Source of the DNA: Gonium pectorale
Taxonomy: Eukaryota; Chlorophyta; Chlorophyceae; Chlamydomonadales; Volvocaceae
Reading direction: 5' to 3'
Assembly (NCBI GenBank): GCA_001584585.1
Contig: LSYV01000008.1
Span: forward strand, 3,167,776-3,208,267
Length of the DNA: 40,492 bases
Numbering within the stretch: the stretch's first letter is position 1; each line of letters begins with the position of its first letter. Below are positions 21,603 through 33,100 of this stretch, one piece after another. Under the pieces are notes generated by a model, which was not told the DNA's origin, ran no database searches, and was given only the letters and a program-made list of their open reading frames with translations. The position numbers were made by a program, and so were the translations under genes.

Positions 21603-22336
21603 ATGGCGTCCCGTAACGCTAGCCGATACCACCCGACGCCCGCCGACCACTACTCGGTGCTGGGGCTGGGGCGCAACGCGTGCGACAACGAAGTCCGGCG
21701 TGCGTACTGGAGGTCGGCCAGGTAATGAGCGCTGCAGTGAGGGCTTAGAAACAGCCTGCAAAGTTGCATGGGCACATTGGCAAGGCGTGGACGCAGCTCA
21801 CACCATCCGTTGGTCCGTCCGCGGCCGCTTCGATGCAGCGTGCTGCTTCGCATCGCCTTCTTTCTTTGGACCAGGAGAGCAGGCGAGAATGGGCACAGAC
21901 AACGCTGCGCACCGCCGGGGTCGTTCTCCGGCCAGCTGACCCTGACTTCTTATCCAAGCCCTGAGCCTCCCAGCCTCCCAAACGCCCGGTAGCGCTGCGA
22001 ATGTGCCTGCCCCCTGTCCGCCTCTTGGGCGCCTGCCCGCGACAGGTGACTGAGGCGTTCGAGGTGTTGGGGAATGCCAGGAGGCGCGCCTCATACGAAA
22101 GCGACTTACACATCCGGGAAGGTAGCCTCCGGGAGCACGCTGGCGGCCACTGTGCCGCGGGCCGGGTCGCCAGGGGGCTCTCTATGCGGGCTCTACTGCG
22201 GAGCGACCTCAGCAATCCGCAGCGACAAACCGTCCTGATAAGACTACTTCTTGCAGCTTCCCAGTGTGTCTGCTGCGGGACCACTTATTTTATGTGCTCC
22301 AAGTTTTATGTGCCAAGCGGGACCAGTTGTTCTTAA
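21603..22336 (+). CDS. Degenerate J-domain (DnaJ-like) protein with Cys-rich tail
   Basis: Exon 1 (21603-21721, ATG in good context) encodes HYSVLGLGRNACDNEVRRAYWRSA, which is helices I and II of a J domain. A later exon (22046-22121) encodes VTEAFEVLGNARRRASYESD, the end of helix III and helix IV. A final exon (22257-22336) gives a short Cys-rich end (QCVCCG, FMCSKF) and stops at TAA. J-domain proteins stimulate Hsp70 ATPase through an HPD motif between helices II and III. I cannot find HPD in any frame of the 324-base gap. Phases require a middle exon of length 3n+1. One candidate is a 16-nt microexon at 21797-21812 bounded by GCAG/ and /GTCC, which would give HHPL in place of HPD. The J-domain identity is good; the middle of the gene and its activity are uncertain. 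Confidence 0.55.
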
Positions 22337-22467
22337 GAGCGCTGCCGTACATGCCTGTGGGACAAGGCGAATGGAATGGGGGGACGGTCACCCACGCCGC
22401 AGCCAGCTTCACCCCGGCGTGATGGGTTCGCTAAGGGATGCCACGGGAGGATGCCATATATATGCGC

Positions 22468-22472
22468 TGTAA
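22468..22472 (+). terminator. TGTAA poly(A) signal of the J-domain gene
   Basis: TGTAA sits about 130 bases after the TAA stop of the J-domain-like gene, a normal position for a chlorophycean 3' end. The rest of 22337-22821 shows no gene and is the promoter side of the next gene. Confidence 0.4.
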
Positions 22473-22821
22473 GGTCGGCGATGATATTGAACTCCAGGAA
22501 CCCAGGCCCCCAACACGGGGAAACGGGGTTAAACCACGGATGCAGGGTGACCGCGTGTTGCGCTATGCGCTAGGGCATTGCAGCACGACGGCTGGCGTCC
22601 GGTTGGCGTCCAGGGCCTAGGTGCCGGCTGCTGTCTGTCGCGTCTTGAATACCCCGCAGTACCAGTCGGATCCAGGTATGTGGGCCCGTGCAACCTTCTG
22701 GCAAAAGGTCGAAGCCCATAAGAGCCCTGTATAGTATCCTATCTGAGGGACTAACCCTACCGTATTCAGCATTGTCGATCCTTCGCTTCAATTAGGCTTC
22801 CCCAACAGGGGCTCGGACGAC

Positions 22822-25800
22822 ATGGCGGAGGCGTTAACGGATGCAGAGCTGAAGAACCATGCACAAGAATTGCTGAACGGGAAGGCCAAGTCTTTGTTGG
22901 ACGACGGGTCAGTGTGTACCTGGCGACTGCGTGAGGGCGCGTTGACCGAGATAGCAAAGCACAGGCTATTCTAACATGATGCAATGCAATATGGCGCCAT
23001 CCCAGCATGTCCCTCGCCTCTTGCCCACGGGTCGGCGTCCCTTTCACAACTGCCTTCCCCGCCTGCACGCAGCCAACTGACCATGCGCGTGATGCGCAAG
23101 CTACTTGAGGAGAAGCTCGGCTTTGCGGAAGGGGCCTTGGATTCGCGGAAGAAAATGATAGCGGCAGTGGTCAAAGAGGTGGGGTTAGTGAATAAGGGCA
23201 AGGGGTCGCTCGCGTAGGGACGAGGGAGGCTGCCTGCCGCGGCCCGAATCGGACAACACGAAGCATCATAACGTGAGTTTGAACCCCCAACGGCCGAGCA
23301 CGCCAAGTGACGTGCAACCCTCACAGGGAGGCCACGGAGAAGCTGTCGCTCACGCGGGTCCCGAACTCTGGTCCCCATCACCGGACTGCCGTCACGGCCA
23401 CCCCTCTTCATCTTTGCAGGCTCTCGAAATGCTACCAGATGATGGCGCTACTGGGGCGACCAGCGCACCCGCGAAGTCGCCCGCTAAGGGCAAGGCCAGC
23501 AAGAGAGCCGCCAGCGAGAAGGAAAACCGCAAGCCGGTGCAGGCCAGCGGGGCAGCTGGCAAAAAGCCCAAGCAAGCTCAAGCGGATGATGACGGCGAGG
23601 CGGGGCCCACCCGTGGGGGAAAGCGGCGCAAGGGCGGGAAGAAGGCTGCCGGCTCTGACGAGGAGGACGGCAGCGGGTCTGGCGGCAGCGATGACGAGGA
23701 GGAGGAGAAGAAGCCCGCAAAGCGAGCCAAGAAGTCGGCACGCAGCTCGCCAGGTGCGGACCAGGTTGCGAAGGGATTGGCCCAATTGCATGGACACGGC
23801 GGTGGCGGCAGCCTTCGCGTGGCATCGTTCCAGGCGGTCAAGGGGAGAAGGGCCCGAGGTTGGGGCGAGTAGGGGCGAGAAGCGGGAGCGTGTCCGGGAG
23901 CTATGGACTGCATGATGACTAAACAGCTGTACGACAGACACGTCAGGACCCGCCCAAAGGCGATAGATGCGAAAATTGTCTTTGCGGCATGGCCTGATCC
24001 TCGCTGCACCGGGTGTGCCTCTGAGCGCTGGCGTTCAAAAGGCTTGCGCATTGTTTGGCATGCTGAGCGGCCCTCACTGCACAAAGGCCTCACTCTTGAC
24101 CCTGGTGCCTCACAGGCGGCGGCGCGGCTGCCGGCAAGGGCAAGGCGCAGACCAACCGCACGATCGAGCAGCTCAAGGACATCTGCAAGAAGGCCACCAT
24201 CAAGTGAGGGCAGGGTGGTCTGGGCCGGCGATGTGGGTAGTGGTGGGGTCTTTTGGGGGCGTGTTGCGCTCCCCCAATTCGTGGCTCGTTCCGGCCAACT
24301 GCAACGTCCGGCATCGCAGGGAAGGGGCAGGCCGTTTCCGCATCTTTCGGCAGTGCGGGGAAGGACCCATGTCGGCGTAGGAGCGTGCTCGTAAAAGCCC
24401 CGGCCACAATCCCATCTTGCTCAGTGCTCTCCTGCATGAGGGGGTCCCTAACGCGCGACACCTGCCTTTCTGTCAGCTGCCTCCCCGCCGCCTCTCTGGC
24501 AAACACCATGATCGCCGGCTTCTTGGTCCGGGCTTTGACCCTCCATAAAACCGAATCCAGGATCGGCCCGTCTATGTACACGCGCAACAAGACAGCCCCC
24601 GAGCTTGAGGAGGCCCTAACAGAGCTGCTGGCGCGGCACGGCCTGGGCCTCCGCAGCGGGGACAAGGAGATCGGGGTACGTTACCGAGGGGGAGTAAATG
24701 TGCATCATTGAGCCTGCGCGGCGTGCGTCTGCTACTTTCAGCTTTCTTTTGGGTCTACTTGGCCAAGCACTTGGGGCCGTGTGACGGGCGTGCACTGTGG
24801 TCACAGGTGGTATGTAGCTGTCGAGTCCATGCCGCTATGTGTGTCAGAGCCAGAGACCAGGATGCTTGCTACGGAAGACGTGACAGGTAATGACCCTAGT
24901 ATCTTTGACCCGTTTGGCTGTACTCTGCGCTCGCCGCCCCCAGGCGGTGAAGAAGCAGCTGGAGCGCGAGCGAGACATGGAGGGGATTGACACCTCCAAC
25001 ATCATCAGCCTGGGAGGGGGCCGGCCACGGCGCGCTGCGGCGGCAGCCATTGACTACAGGTGCGCGCGGGATGACGGGTTGCGAATGCGAGGATAATGCC
25101 AGAGCTCCGCGCCTGCAACATGTGGCGCCCTTGGTGGCTGTTTGGCGTAAGCGGCGGAAGGCTGACGCGAGGTGCCTTCGTGTCTTGGTGCCTCGCAGGA
25201 AGGTGCTGAAGCAGCCGAAGCTGGACTCCGACGACGAGGAGGGCGAGGAGGAAGAGGAGGAAGAGGAGGAGCAGCGCGAGCGCAAGCCCAAGCGGCCAGC
25301 CGCCAAGGCGAAGCCGAACGGCGGCAAGGGCAAGGATGACGGGTCCGAAGGCAGCAGCGGCAGTGAGGGCGAGGACGGGGACGGCGGCAGCGACAGCGAG
25401 GACCTGGATGCAGCTCCGCCGCGGCAGGCCGCCAATCGCAGCAAGCCCAAGGCGGCGCCTCCTGCAGACGCGGACGATGAGTCGGAGGACCTGGTGGATG
25501 CGGGTCAGAAGGAGGACGGCGGCAGCGAGGAGGGTGGGGGCAAGACGGCGGCGACTGGGGCAGGGCGGAAAGCGCGCCGGGCGGCTGTGCTTGAGAGCGA
25601 GGATGGCGACGACGAGGAGGAGGCCGCCAACCCGTCTCCGGCCAAGAAGCGTGAGCGGCTGGTGAAAGCGGCGGCCGGCAGCAAGGCCAAGGCGAAGCCA
25701 GCCGAGGACGAGGACGAAGAGGAGGAGCTTGAAGGTAAGCTTCGCGGCCGGCAGGGTGTAAGAGCGGCACCGTCAGTCAGCCTTGCACCTACGGGGAGCA

Positions 25801-25952
25801 TTGTCTTGGGTTTGCACTTGGCAGCATGCTCGCGGTTCCTGCCAGCAGACCTTGTCCACGAAGGTTGCCCACATCTGATGTCTCCCACAGAGAGTGAAAG
25901 CGAAGAGGAGCTGGACGATGACAGTGACTTCGAGGCGGATGACGACGACTGA
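22822..25952 (+). CDS. HIRIP3/CHZ-type histone chaperone
   Basis: Eight exons join in frame to 480 residues: 22822-22907, 23073-23178, 23420-23753, 24116-24203, 24561-24675, 24944-25059, 25199-25734, 25891-25952. Residues 1-66 form a DEK-C-like helical domain (LTDAELKNHAQELL, LTMRVMRKLLEEKLGF, SRKKMIAAVVKE). Residues 67-180 are Lys/Glu/Asp-rich with nuclear-localisation-like clusters. Residues 190-275 carry the conserved HIRIP3 core: IEQLKDICKKATIKIGPSMY, LLARHGLGL and TSNIIS with RPRR. Residues 280-480 alternate acidic runs and basic patches, ending in DDDSDFEADDDD. HIRIP3 proteins bind histones H2A-H2B and the HIRA chaperone in the nucleus; acidic CHZ-type tails contact H2A.Z-H2B. The role here is inferred from the family. 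All eight splice phases agree. Start ATG 22822 is the first in frame and begins the helical domain directly. Confidence 0.8.
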
Positions 25953-26405
25953 GGGCTCGGCCTGCTTGCGGCTGGACTGTCAGGGGCCTCTGCAGACAGT
26001 TGAACAATACCGTTCCCGGCATGGGTTGTGCAGGTTCATTGGGCCCCTGGCTGTGGCAACCAGACCATGATCTGTCGACTCGCGCCGATGGTGTGACCCA
26101 TGGACCTGGCATGCTTGACTTCTTGGCTTCGTTGACGCGTTGCTGTGCGCAAAGCTGCATGTGCCGTTGACACTTGACGCAGGGGACTGGGCGCATAGGT
26201 TGCCTTTTTTTGAGCTTGTGCTCGACTGTGCCGGATGCAGGGTTGCGTTGAAACAGGAGTTGTGTCGCCATTGCGTTCTCCTCTAGACTTCGATTATGTG
26301 CGGTCTCGACCCTTCAAATTGGAAAAGTCCCGTTCGCAATGGCAGATGGGCGATTCATAGACGCCTTCCAAGCAGAACCGGCAGCACTCTGCCTGCCTCC
26401 ACCTT

Positions 26406-26410
26406 TGTAA
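26406..26410 (+). terminator. TGTAA, candidate poly(A) signal of HIRIP3-like gene
   Basis: First plus-strand TGTAA seen after the HIRIP3-like stop, about 450 bases downstream. A second lies near 26535. Confidence 0.35.
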
Positions 26411-26499
26411 CATGCTTGCCTGACTACAGGGTACCAACTTTTGAATTCCTACACCGCTGCCTAAGCTGCGCACACGACCCTTGGACCGTACCGTTGCCC

Positions 26500-26504
26500 T
26501 TACA
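26500..26504 (-). terminator. TGTAA, candidate poly(A) signal of large minus-strand gene
   Basis: On the minus strand this is the first TGTAA after the TAG stop at 27116-27114, about 610 bases away. It lies about 90 bases to the right of the plus-strand signal of the facing gene. Confidence 0.3.
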
Positions 26505-27113
26505 AGCAACTCGGTCCCACATAGCTGCAAAAGATGTAAGAATGCTGTGGCGACAACCCCGAAGCCCATCAACAGGGCGCAGACGAGCGGTGCACCGTGT
26601 GCACGCCCTCCTCTGCATGTGGCAGTGCCCGCAGCGCCCCACACAAAACACCGCACCCTCCCCACATCGGGCCTCCCCCGATTCAGCCCACTAGAAGCCT
26701 GCTGCATATACACGCAGTCTGCCTGCTTGTGCCTAGCTACAACGTTTTGAGCACATCGTTCGCATTCTCAACCCATGCATAGATCCAGGACGCTTACCAC
26801 AAACAGTGGGCGCTTTGCACCGTACACTGGCTGGTCACACGGATCGTCAATAAACCGTTGTCACGCTGTCAGTTCGATTCGGTCAGTATGTGGCCGTATC
26901 AGCTGCCTGTAGCTACGCACCGCACAGCCTGCCTCCCCTAGTGACGCAAGTGGGTCCCTAACGAGCGGAAGCTGTGCGCATGGGCCCAGGAGTGAATAGC
27001 TCTGGTTCCTTGGAACGACACTGCCTATCGCCGTCACGCAACATCCTACACGCGTAACTGGCACCCTCCAGCTTTCTGCAGCCCCCACACCCCTAGGCCA
27101 GGGCCACGAGCGC

Positions 27114-30100
27114 CTAGTGCTTCTTTTTTTTCTTCGAGGGTCGCTCGCTTGGAGAGGCCTTGCCACCGCGCTCCTGCGCCTCGGCCTCCTTGCCCCGTTT
27201 GCCGCGCTGCGACTTGCTGTCCGGCGTAGCACCTCTGCCGCCGGCAGCAGCCCGCGCAGCGGCGTCTGCCGCGGCCCTCCGGGTGAGCCGCGTCCCGGCG
27301 CTCGGCGATGCAACGTTCTGACTCTGTAGGCGGCTCTGCGCTCGGGTCACCCGGGTAGGGCTCGGCTCAGCGGGAGGCGGCTGTTGCTCGGCCTCAGCCC
27401 CAGCCCCGGGCTGCTCCTCTGCCACGTCGCCTTCCATCTCCGCGCCCTCATCCTCCCGCGCGGGCTCCTCCTTGGCGCGCTTCTTGCTCTTCTTGGAGCC
27501 CCCAGCCTTCCGCTTGCTCTTGGCGCCCTTTTGATCCCGCTTCTCAACCTGCGGCTCAGCCTCAGCGGCATCCTCCCCAGCGACGGCGGCGCCGCCGCCC
27601 TCCGCATTGGCGAGCAGACCACCAGCAAGTGCACCGCCACCATCGGCACCCTCGCCACCAACGGCTTGGGCTGCGCGGTCCTCCTGGGAGCCGCCTTCGC
27701 CCTCCTCCCGTGCCTCGGTGACGGGCGGCAGCGGCAGCGGCGGCGCATGCCTCCGCCGGCGCTTGGTCGTGGTGGTGGTGTCGCTGGCCGTGGGCAGGAC
27801 GCTGGCGGTGTCGGCCATCGCGCCATCGCCGCCCTCCGCTTGCGACCGCCCGGACTGCTGCGTGCTCTGCGCCTTGCGTGCGCTGCGACGCAACGTGCAG
27901 CCGCCGCCGGTGCTGTCTGCAGGGATCGTCTGACGTGGTGAGAAGAGTCCCTGATCCGCAGCTCCGGGACCCGACTCGGGGGCGGGTTCAGCGGCCGTGA
28001 CCGCCCCATCCACTGCGATGCCCTGCGTATCGCCATCCACGGCCTCGGGCGCGGCGGCTCCCATCCCGGCGTGGTCTACGAAGGTGCCTGGCTGCGCGGT
28101 CGCACCAGCGGCGGCGCCTGGCCCCTCAACAAACGCCGTGGCCGAAGCGCCGCGCCTGCTGCGGGATGCGGACTTGGACGACTTGGCTTTCGCCTTCTTG
28201 CCCTTCTTCTTGTCCGCAACTGCCTCGCCCTGGGATGCGTCTGCCGGAGCGCGATCTTCGGGAGCATTACCAGTCTCGGCCGGCGCCCCGATGGGCTGCA
28301 CCAAGGCGGTTGCGCCTTCGACCTCCGACGCCGCTGTTACGGAGGGGCCGTCCGCAGGCTGCTGCTCCGCGGCCGGCACTCCCGCTGACCCAGCGGCCGC
28401 CCCAGCCCCGCCGTCCTGTTGCACAGCAAGGCCCTCCTTGCCGGACCCTGCGCCCTTGCGGCGCTTTCTCCGTTCCTCTGGCGGGCTGTCGGCAGTGCTG
28501 GCATCGGCGGTGCCCCTAGCAACGTCCCCGTCAGCCGCCGCCGACTGGGCGGCAGGCAGCACTTCGACGGCGGCGTGCCGGCGCTTGGACTTCCCCGAGG
28601 GCTTCTGCTCCTTGCCGTTTTGGCTTTCAGCTGGGGCGGTGGCGGCCGAGCTCTTGCCGGACGCCTTGCTTACCCCAGCCGTGGTGGTGCCCACAGAGCG
28701 CGCCGTTCCCTTGGCCGCAACAGACTTGGGCTTGCTGCCTGTGGCGCGCTGGCTGGTTGCAACTGCGGGAGGAGTGGTACCCGCGCCGCCGCCTGTGCTT
28801 CGTCGAAGTTTGGCCCGTTCAGCGGGACCAATGGCAACAGGCCCGTCATCGCAGTAGGCTGCGGAGGCAGACGGGAGCCCATGCGCCGGCATGCGCGAAG
28901 CTGCTGCCTTGGGAGCCTTTGCAGGGTCGTCGGCAGCCGGCTCGTCGCCGCGCGTGGAGCCACCTACCGCCAGGGCGGCGCCGTCTGCGGCTCCGGTAGG
29001 TGACAACAGCGGCAGCGCCGATTTGGGAGCGTCGGGCAGGTCCGCCGGCAATGCCCCTTCCGCTGGCTGCTCCGCCGTGCGTGCGGATGCCTGGCCGGCT
29101 TCACCAGCAAGAAGCAAAGGCGCATGGCCCGTGCCGGTGTTCCGCCGCCGCTTGCTGGGCATACGGCGCATGGCCAGGGGATCGTCATCAACTGAGTCGT
29201 AGTCGCCGCCCTCCCGCTGCGCCTCCTCATCCGCGCAGCCTCGGTCCTCGCCATGCTGGCTGCGTGCTTCCGCGGCGACCTGGGTCGCTTGGTCCGCCAG
29301 GCTGAAAGCAGGAGGCGGCGTCACGCCGGGCCGGGCATTGGCACTCGCCCTCTGGCCCGACGGGTTCAAAGGCGACGGCTGCGCTGAAAGGCCGTTTGCC
29401 ATCGTGTTCTTGAAGAGACCCGCGAAAGATCGCCGGGCCAGCAGCGATCCAGCCCCCATCGCTCCAGCGAACAGCGTCCCGGCGGTCGGCTCGCCTTCTG
29501 CGGGTGTCCCGCTCGCACCCGCCTCAACGCCGACGGGAGGAGCCGTCTCGGCGTCTTCGGGCAGATGGGCCGGCGACGGCAACGTGGCTGCAGGCGCGCT
29601 GTCAGGGCCAAAGAGCGAGGGCCCCTGGGCAGCAGCCGCGGCCTCGCCGAGCGGCGCAACCGGCGGCTCTTGAAGGGGATCATCGTTGATTGGGGTAGCC
29701 TGCTGCTCCCCGAGGTCGAGAGGCAGCGGCTCGTCATCTGGCAGCTCCTCCGTGGGTTGCAGCGTCTCCATGGGCGCAGCTGCCGCCTCTTGGTGAGTGA
29801 GGTGGGCTCCGCTGCGCTCCATTGTCGAGGGAGCTGAGCACAAGGGTCCAGCCCCGACCGGCACTGCGTCTGCAGGGCACTGCTCCGGACCTGCGTCGCC
29901 CGGGGGTGGCACCTCGGGAGGCCCAGCAGCCTGGACAGGAGCAGAGGCGTCCGCGTCGACGGGGTTCGCTGATGCGCCACCCACGGTCTGTTCGTGAAGC
30001 ACTGAAACCGCATCGGGCTGCACTTCCGACTGGCCGCGCGTTGGCTCGTCAGCTAAGGGCCCTTCCTCTGTCGCCCGCGCGAGGTCTGACGGCGCCTCCG

Positions 30101-33100
30101 CCTCTAGCGCGCTGGCGTCCGCCTCTGCTTCCGGCGCGGCCTCCTCCATCGGGCCGGCCGCCGCCGCAGGCGCTGAGGAAGGCCCTGCGGCAGCAGCTGT
30201 GTCCTCCGGTGACGCAACATCCCGCTGCGGTGAAGCATCTGCTTCCCCAGTAGCTTCGGGCGGTGGCAACGGTGAAGCCTGCTCTGCTGCCGGCTGCCCG
30301 AGCGGCGACTGGTCGGCACCTTGCTCCGCAAGCGCCATCGTGGCCTTGCCGTCGGTGGCCAGGGCGGGTGCGGGCGCAGACTGAGGGGCTAGGGCTGGCT
30401 GGAGGAGCTCGGCCATTCCGGCCTCTGCTGCCGCTGAGGCAAGTGCGAGGGCCGCATTCGCAGCGATGGCTTGCACGGCAAGCTCTGGGACTTGTGCTGG
30501 TGAATCCTCATGCATTGGTTCTGGTCCCAAAACCAGTGCCGTGTCAGCCTGCACCTCATCCACCGCCATAGGCTGCTCCTGCTCCTCCTCAACAGCATCC
30601 ACCACCATCAGCTGCTCCTGCTCCTCCTCAACAGCATCCACCACCATCAGCTGCTCCTGCTCATCCTCGTCGACAGCATCGGCCTCCGTGGGCATCAGCC
30701 GCTCCTCTTGTTCAGCTGGCGCGCCCGCAAGCTCGTCCCCGGCTGCTTCGCAGGCCTGGCCAAGAGCTGTTGCAGCTGCCATGCCATCCGCTGCTGCGTC
30801 AACTGCAGTGCCGATGTCCATCGTGTCGGCGCCCGCGTCCGCGGCCGCCGTCTCGTCAAGGGCTGCGTCCTCCTCGGCCGCCCGCTGCAGCTGCTCCTGC
30901 ACAACCACGGGGGCCTTTTGCTCCTTCTGGGCCGGCGCTCCCATCGCCCGCAGACTTGCAGTAGCCGCACGTGGCAACACAGAGCCGCCAGCGCGGGGCG
31001 CGGGCACGCCCGAGCGCAGGGCGCGTTTTGCCCCCGCGGCGGCCCCGCCAGCCGCCGCCGCTGCAGCCGCCGCAGCGGCCGGCGCCCTGCGCGACCCAGG
31101 CGCGATACCGCCGCCTGCCATTCCGCCAGGCATCCTCGGAATGCCGCTAGCCGGGCCGGCCCGCAGCCGCCCGGCGCCCCTGCCCGCTGCAGCAGCGGCG
31201 GCGTTACCATCGCGGGCCGCGCCACTCACGCGGGACGGCGAGCAGGCGTCGGGGATGGGCTCCAGAGGGCCTTTCTTGGCGGGCGAGGCACTGTCGCCAG
31301 AATCGGCGCTATCGTATCCGGTGTCGTTGGAGGAGGGCGGTGACAGGTTGCGACTATCGGCCGAATGCTCAACTGCCGGCATACGGCGAGCGGGGGACGG
31401 GCCCGATTCCTCCTCGCCCTCGTCACCTCCGCCTTCCTCTGGACCCGCAACTTCACCGGCCGCTGCGCCCTCGCCGTCGCCGGGTCCAGCCGCCGGGGCG
31501 TTGGCGTCGCCGGGGAGTCCATCAGCGGGTGGGTCAGCGCTGGGGTCGTTGTCAGCCATGGCGGCCTCGCCGCGACCGGCACAGCCACCGTCTGCAGCGT
31601 TCCCAGCAGCGGGACCGGCACCGAAGATGAGGAGGCCAGGAGGGCCCGCTGGGGCTTGTGCGGAGGGAGCACCGGCGCCGGCAGCAGCAGCAGCTTGGGG
31701 CGCAGCCGGCCGGTTGAGGATCTGGGGAAAAGAGGTAGCGAGCGAGCTGAAGATAACCGCGCCAATAATCAAACAAACATGTGTACAACCCTTGTAACAC
31801 ATGGCAGCAGCAACTACCACGCGCAAGCACATGAACAGCTCTAAACTAGCTATCGCACCTGGTAAGTTGCAACGTGACCGAAGGGCCCGTCGCCGCCAGG
31901 GTTGTAACGGACCTCCGGACCTGCGATGCCAGTACACCGGGCGGTTGACTTGGGGACGTTGGGGTTGAAAAGCTACACAAACAGCATGATCCCGGTACGC
32001 AGTGCAACATACAGGAGGGATCTAACTCTTGAACGTTGTAATTATATTACAGAGAGCTCCGGCAGGAATCGTTTACGGTCGACCTTCGCTAATACAGCAT
32101 GCGTGGCTGTGGACCGAGCTTACCACGGACCGAGTACCCACCCCTGGCAGCGTCGTTGTCCTCGTTGAACAGCCCCCGCGCCAGCCGGGACGCGCCGCCG
32201 TTGACCTCGCCGCCCAGGCGCGAGCGGAACCTGCCGCCGCCACGCTCGTCCAGCGGCGTGGGGCCCACCTCTGTCGTGGAGCTCGAGTTCGTGGGCACCG
32301 CGCCCTTGGCGCCACCCGGCGTCGCCCCTCCGGCGGCCGCAGGGTGCATCGCGCGCTCCACGAGCGCGCGGCAGCCCACGCCCGCGCCGCCAGCGTCCCC
32401 GCATCCAGTCGCGGCTGCGTCCGCTTGAGCGGCAGTGCCCGACGGGCCAGCGCGGTCGGCAGCCGCCGCAACAGCCTGCGCCCCCGCCGCCGCTGGCGGC
32501 TCCTTGGCGGCGAGCATCTCGAACCGGTCGGTGAGGTTGGCATTGAGGTTGCCGTACTTCTGCTTCAGGCGGTGCTCCTCGCGCAGCTCGGCCAGCTTCT
32601 GCGTGTTCGGCTCGGGCTTGCGGATGATGGGCCGGGCGTGCAGGGCCGGCATCCTGGGGAGGCACCCGGCGGAGACCAGTTAACACACACTCTTTCTGTT
32701 CAGGATACTGTAGCCTGGGGATTGCGACAATGCTTAGTTTGCGCTGCTAATCACTGGGCACAGGGCCTTCGCCGACAACTCCCGTGAGCCCATGCCCACA
32801 AACAGGCGCAGTTGCCAGCTGAATATGTCGCTGGGACTCCCCCGCTGTCACCCTGGCCCACAAGGCAACGCAACGCCGGCCGCTCACATGTGCGTGGGCC
32901 GGGCGGGGTCGTGCCGGGCGACGTGCTGCACAATGACCTTGCCGCGCCTCGGCCCCGCCACCACCACGCCGGCCTGGCTGTCCACCTCGAGCTGCGGGAG
33001 TCAAGGCGGGGTAAGGGGAGTTCGTGAGGTTTAAGTGAAAGTCAAACGGAAGCCACAGCTTCTTTGAGGCTGCCAAAGACCGCGACCTCTTCGTATGACA

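Larger units (their letters stand above)
25953..27113. other. Convergent 3' region between HIRIP3-like and large minus-strand gene
   Basis: No gene is recognised. Both neighbouring genes are transcribed into this stretch. The first minus-strand TGTAA lies beyond the first plus-strand TGTAA, so the two 3' untranslated regions may overlap. Confidence 0.5.

Noticed and set aside
30466..31797. 443-residue plus-strand open frame
   Set aside because: It is antisense to the long terminal exon of the minus-strand gene, is almost only Ala/Ser/Cys/Pro, and arises from GC-rich codon structure on the other strand.
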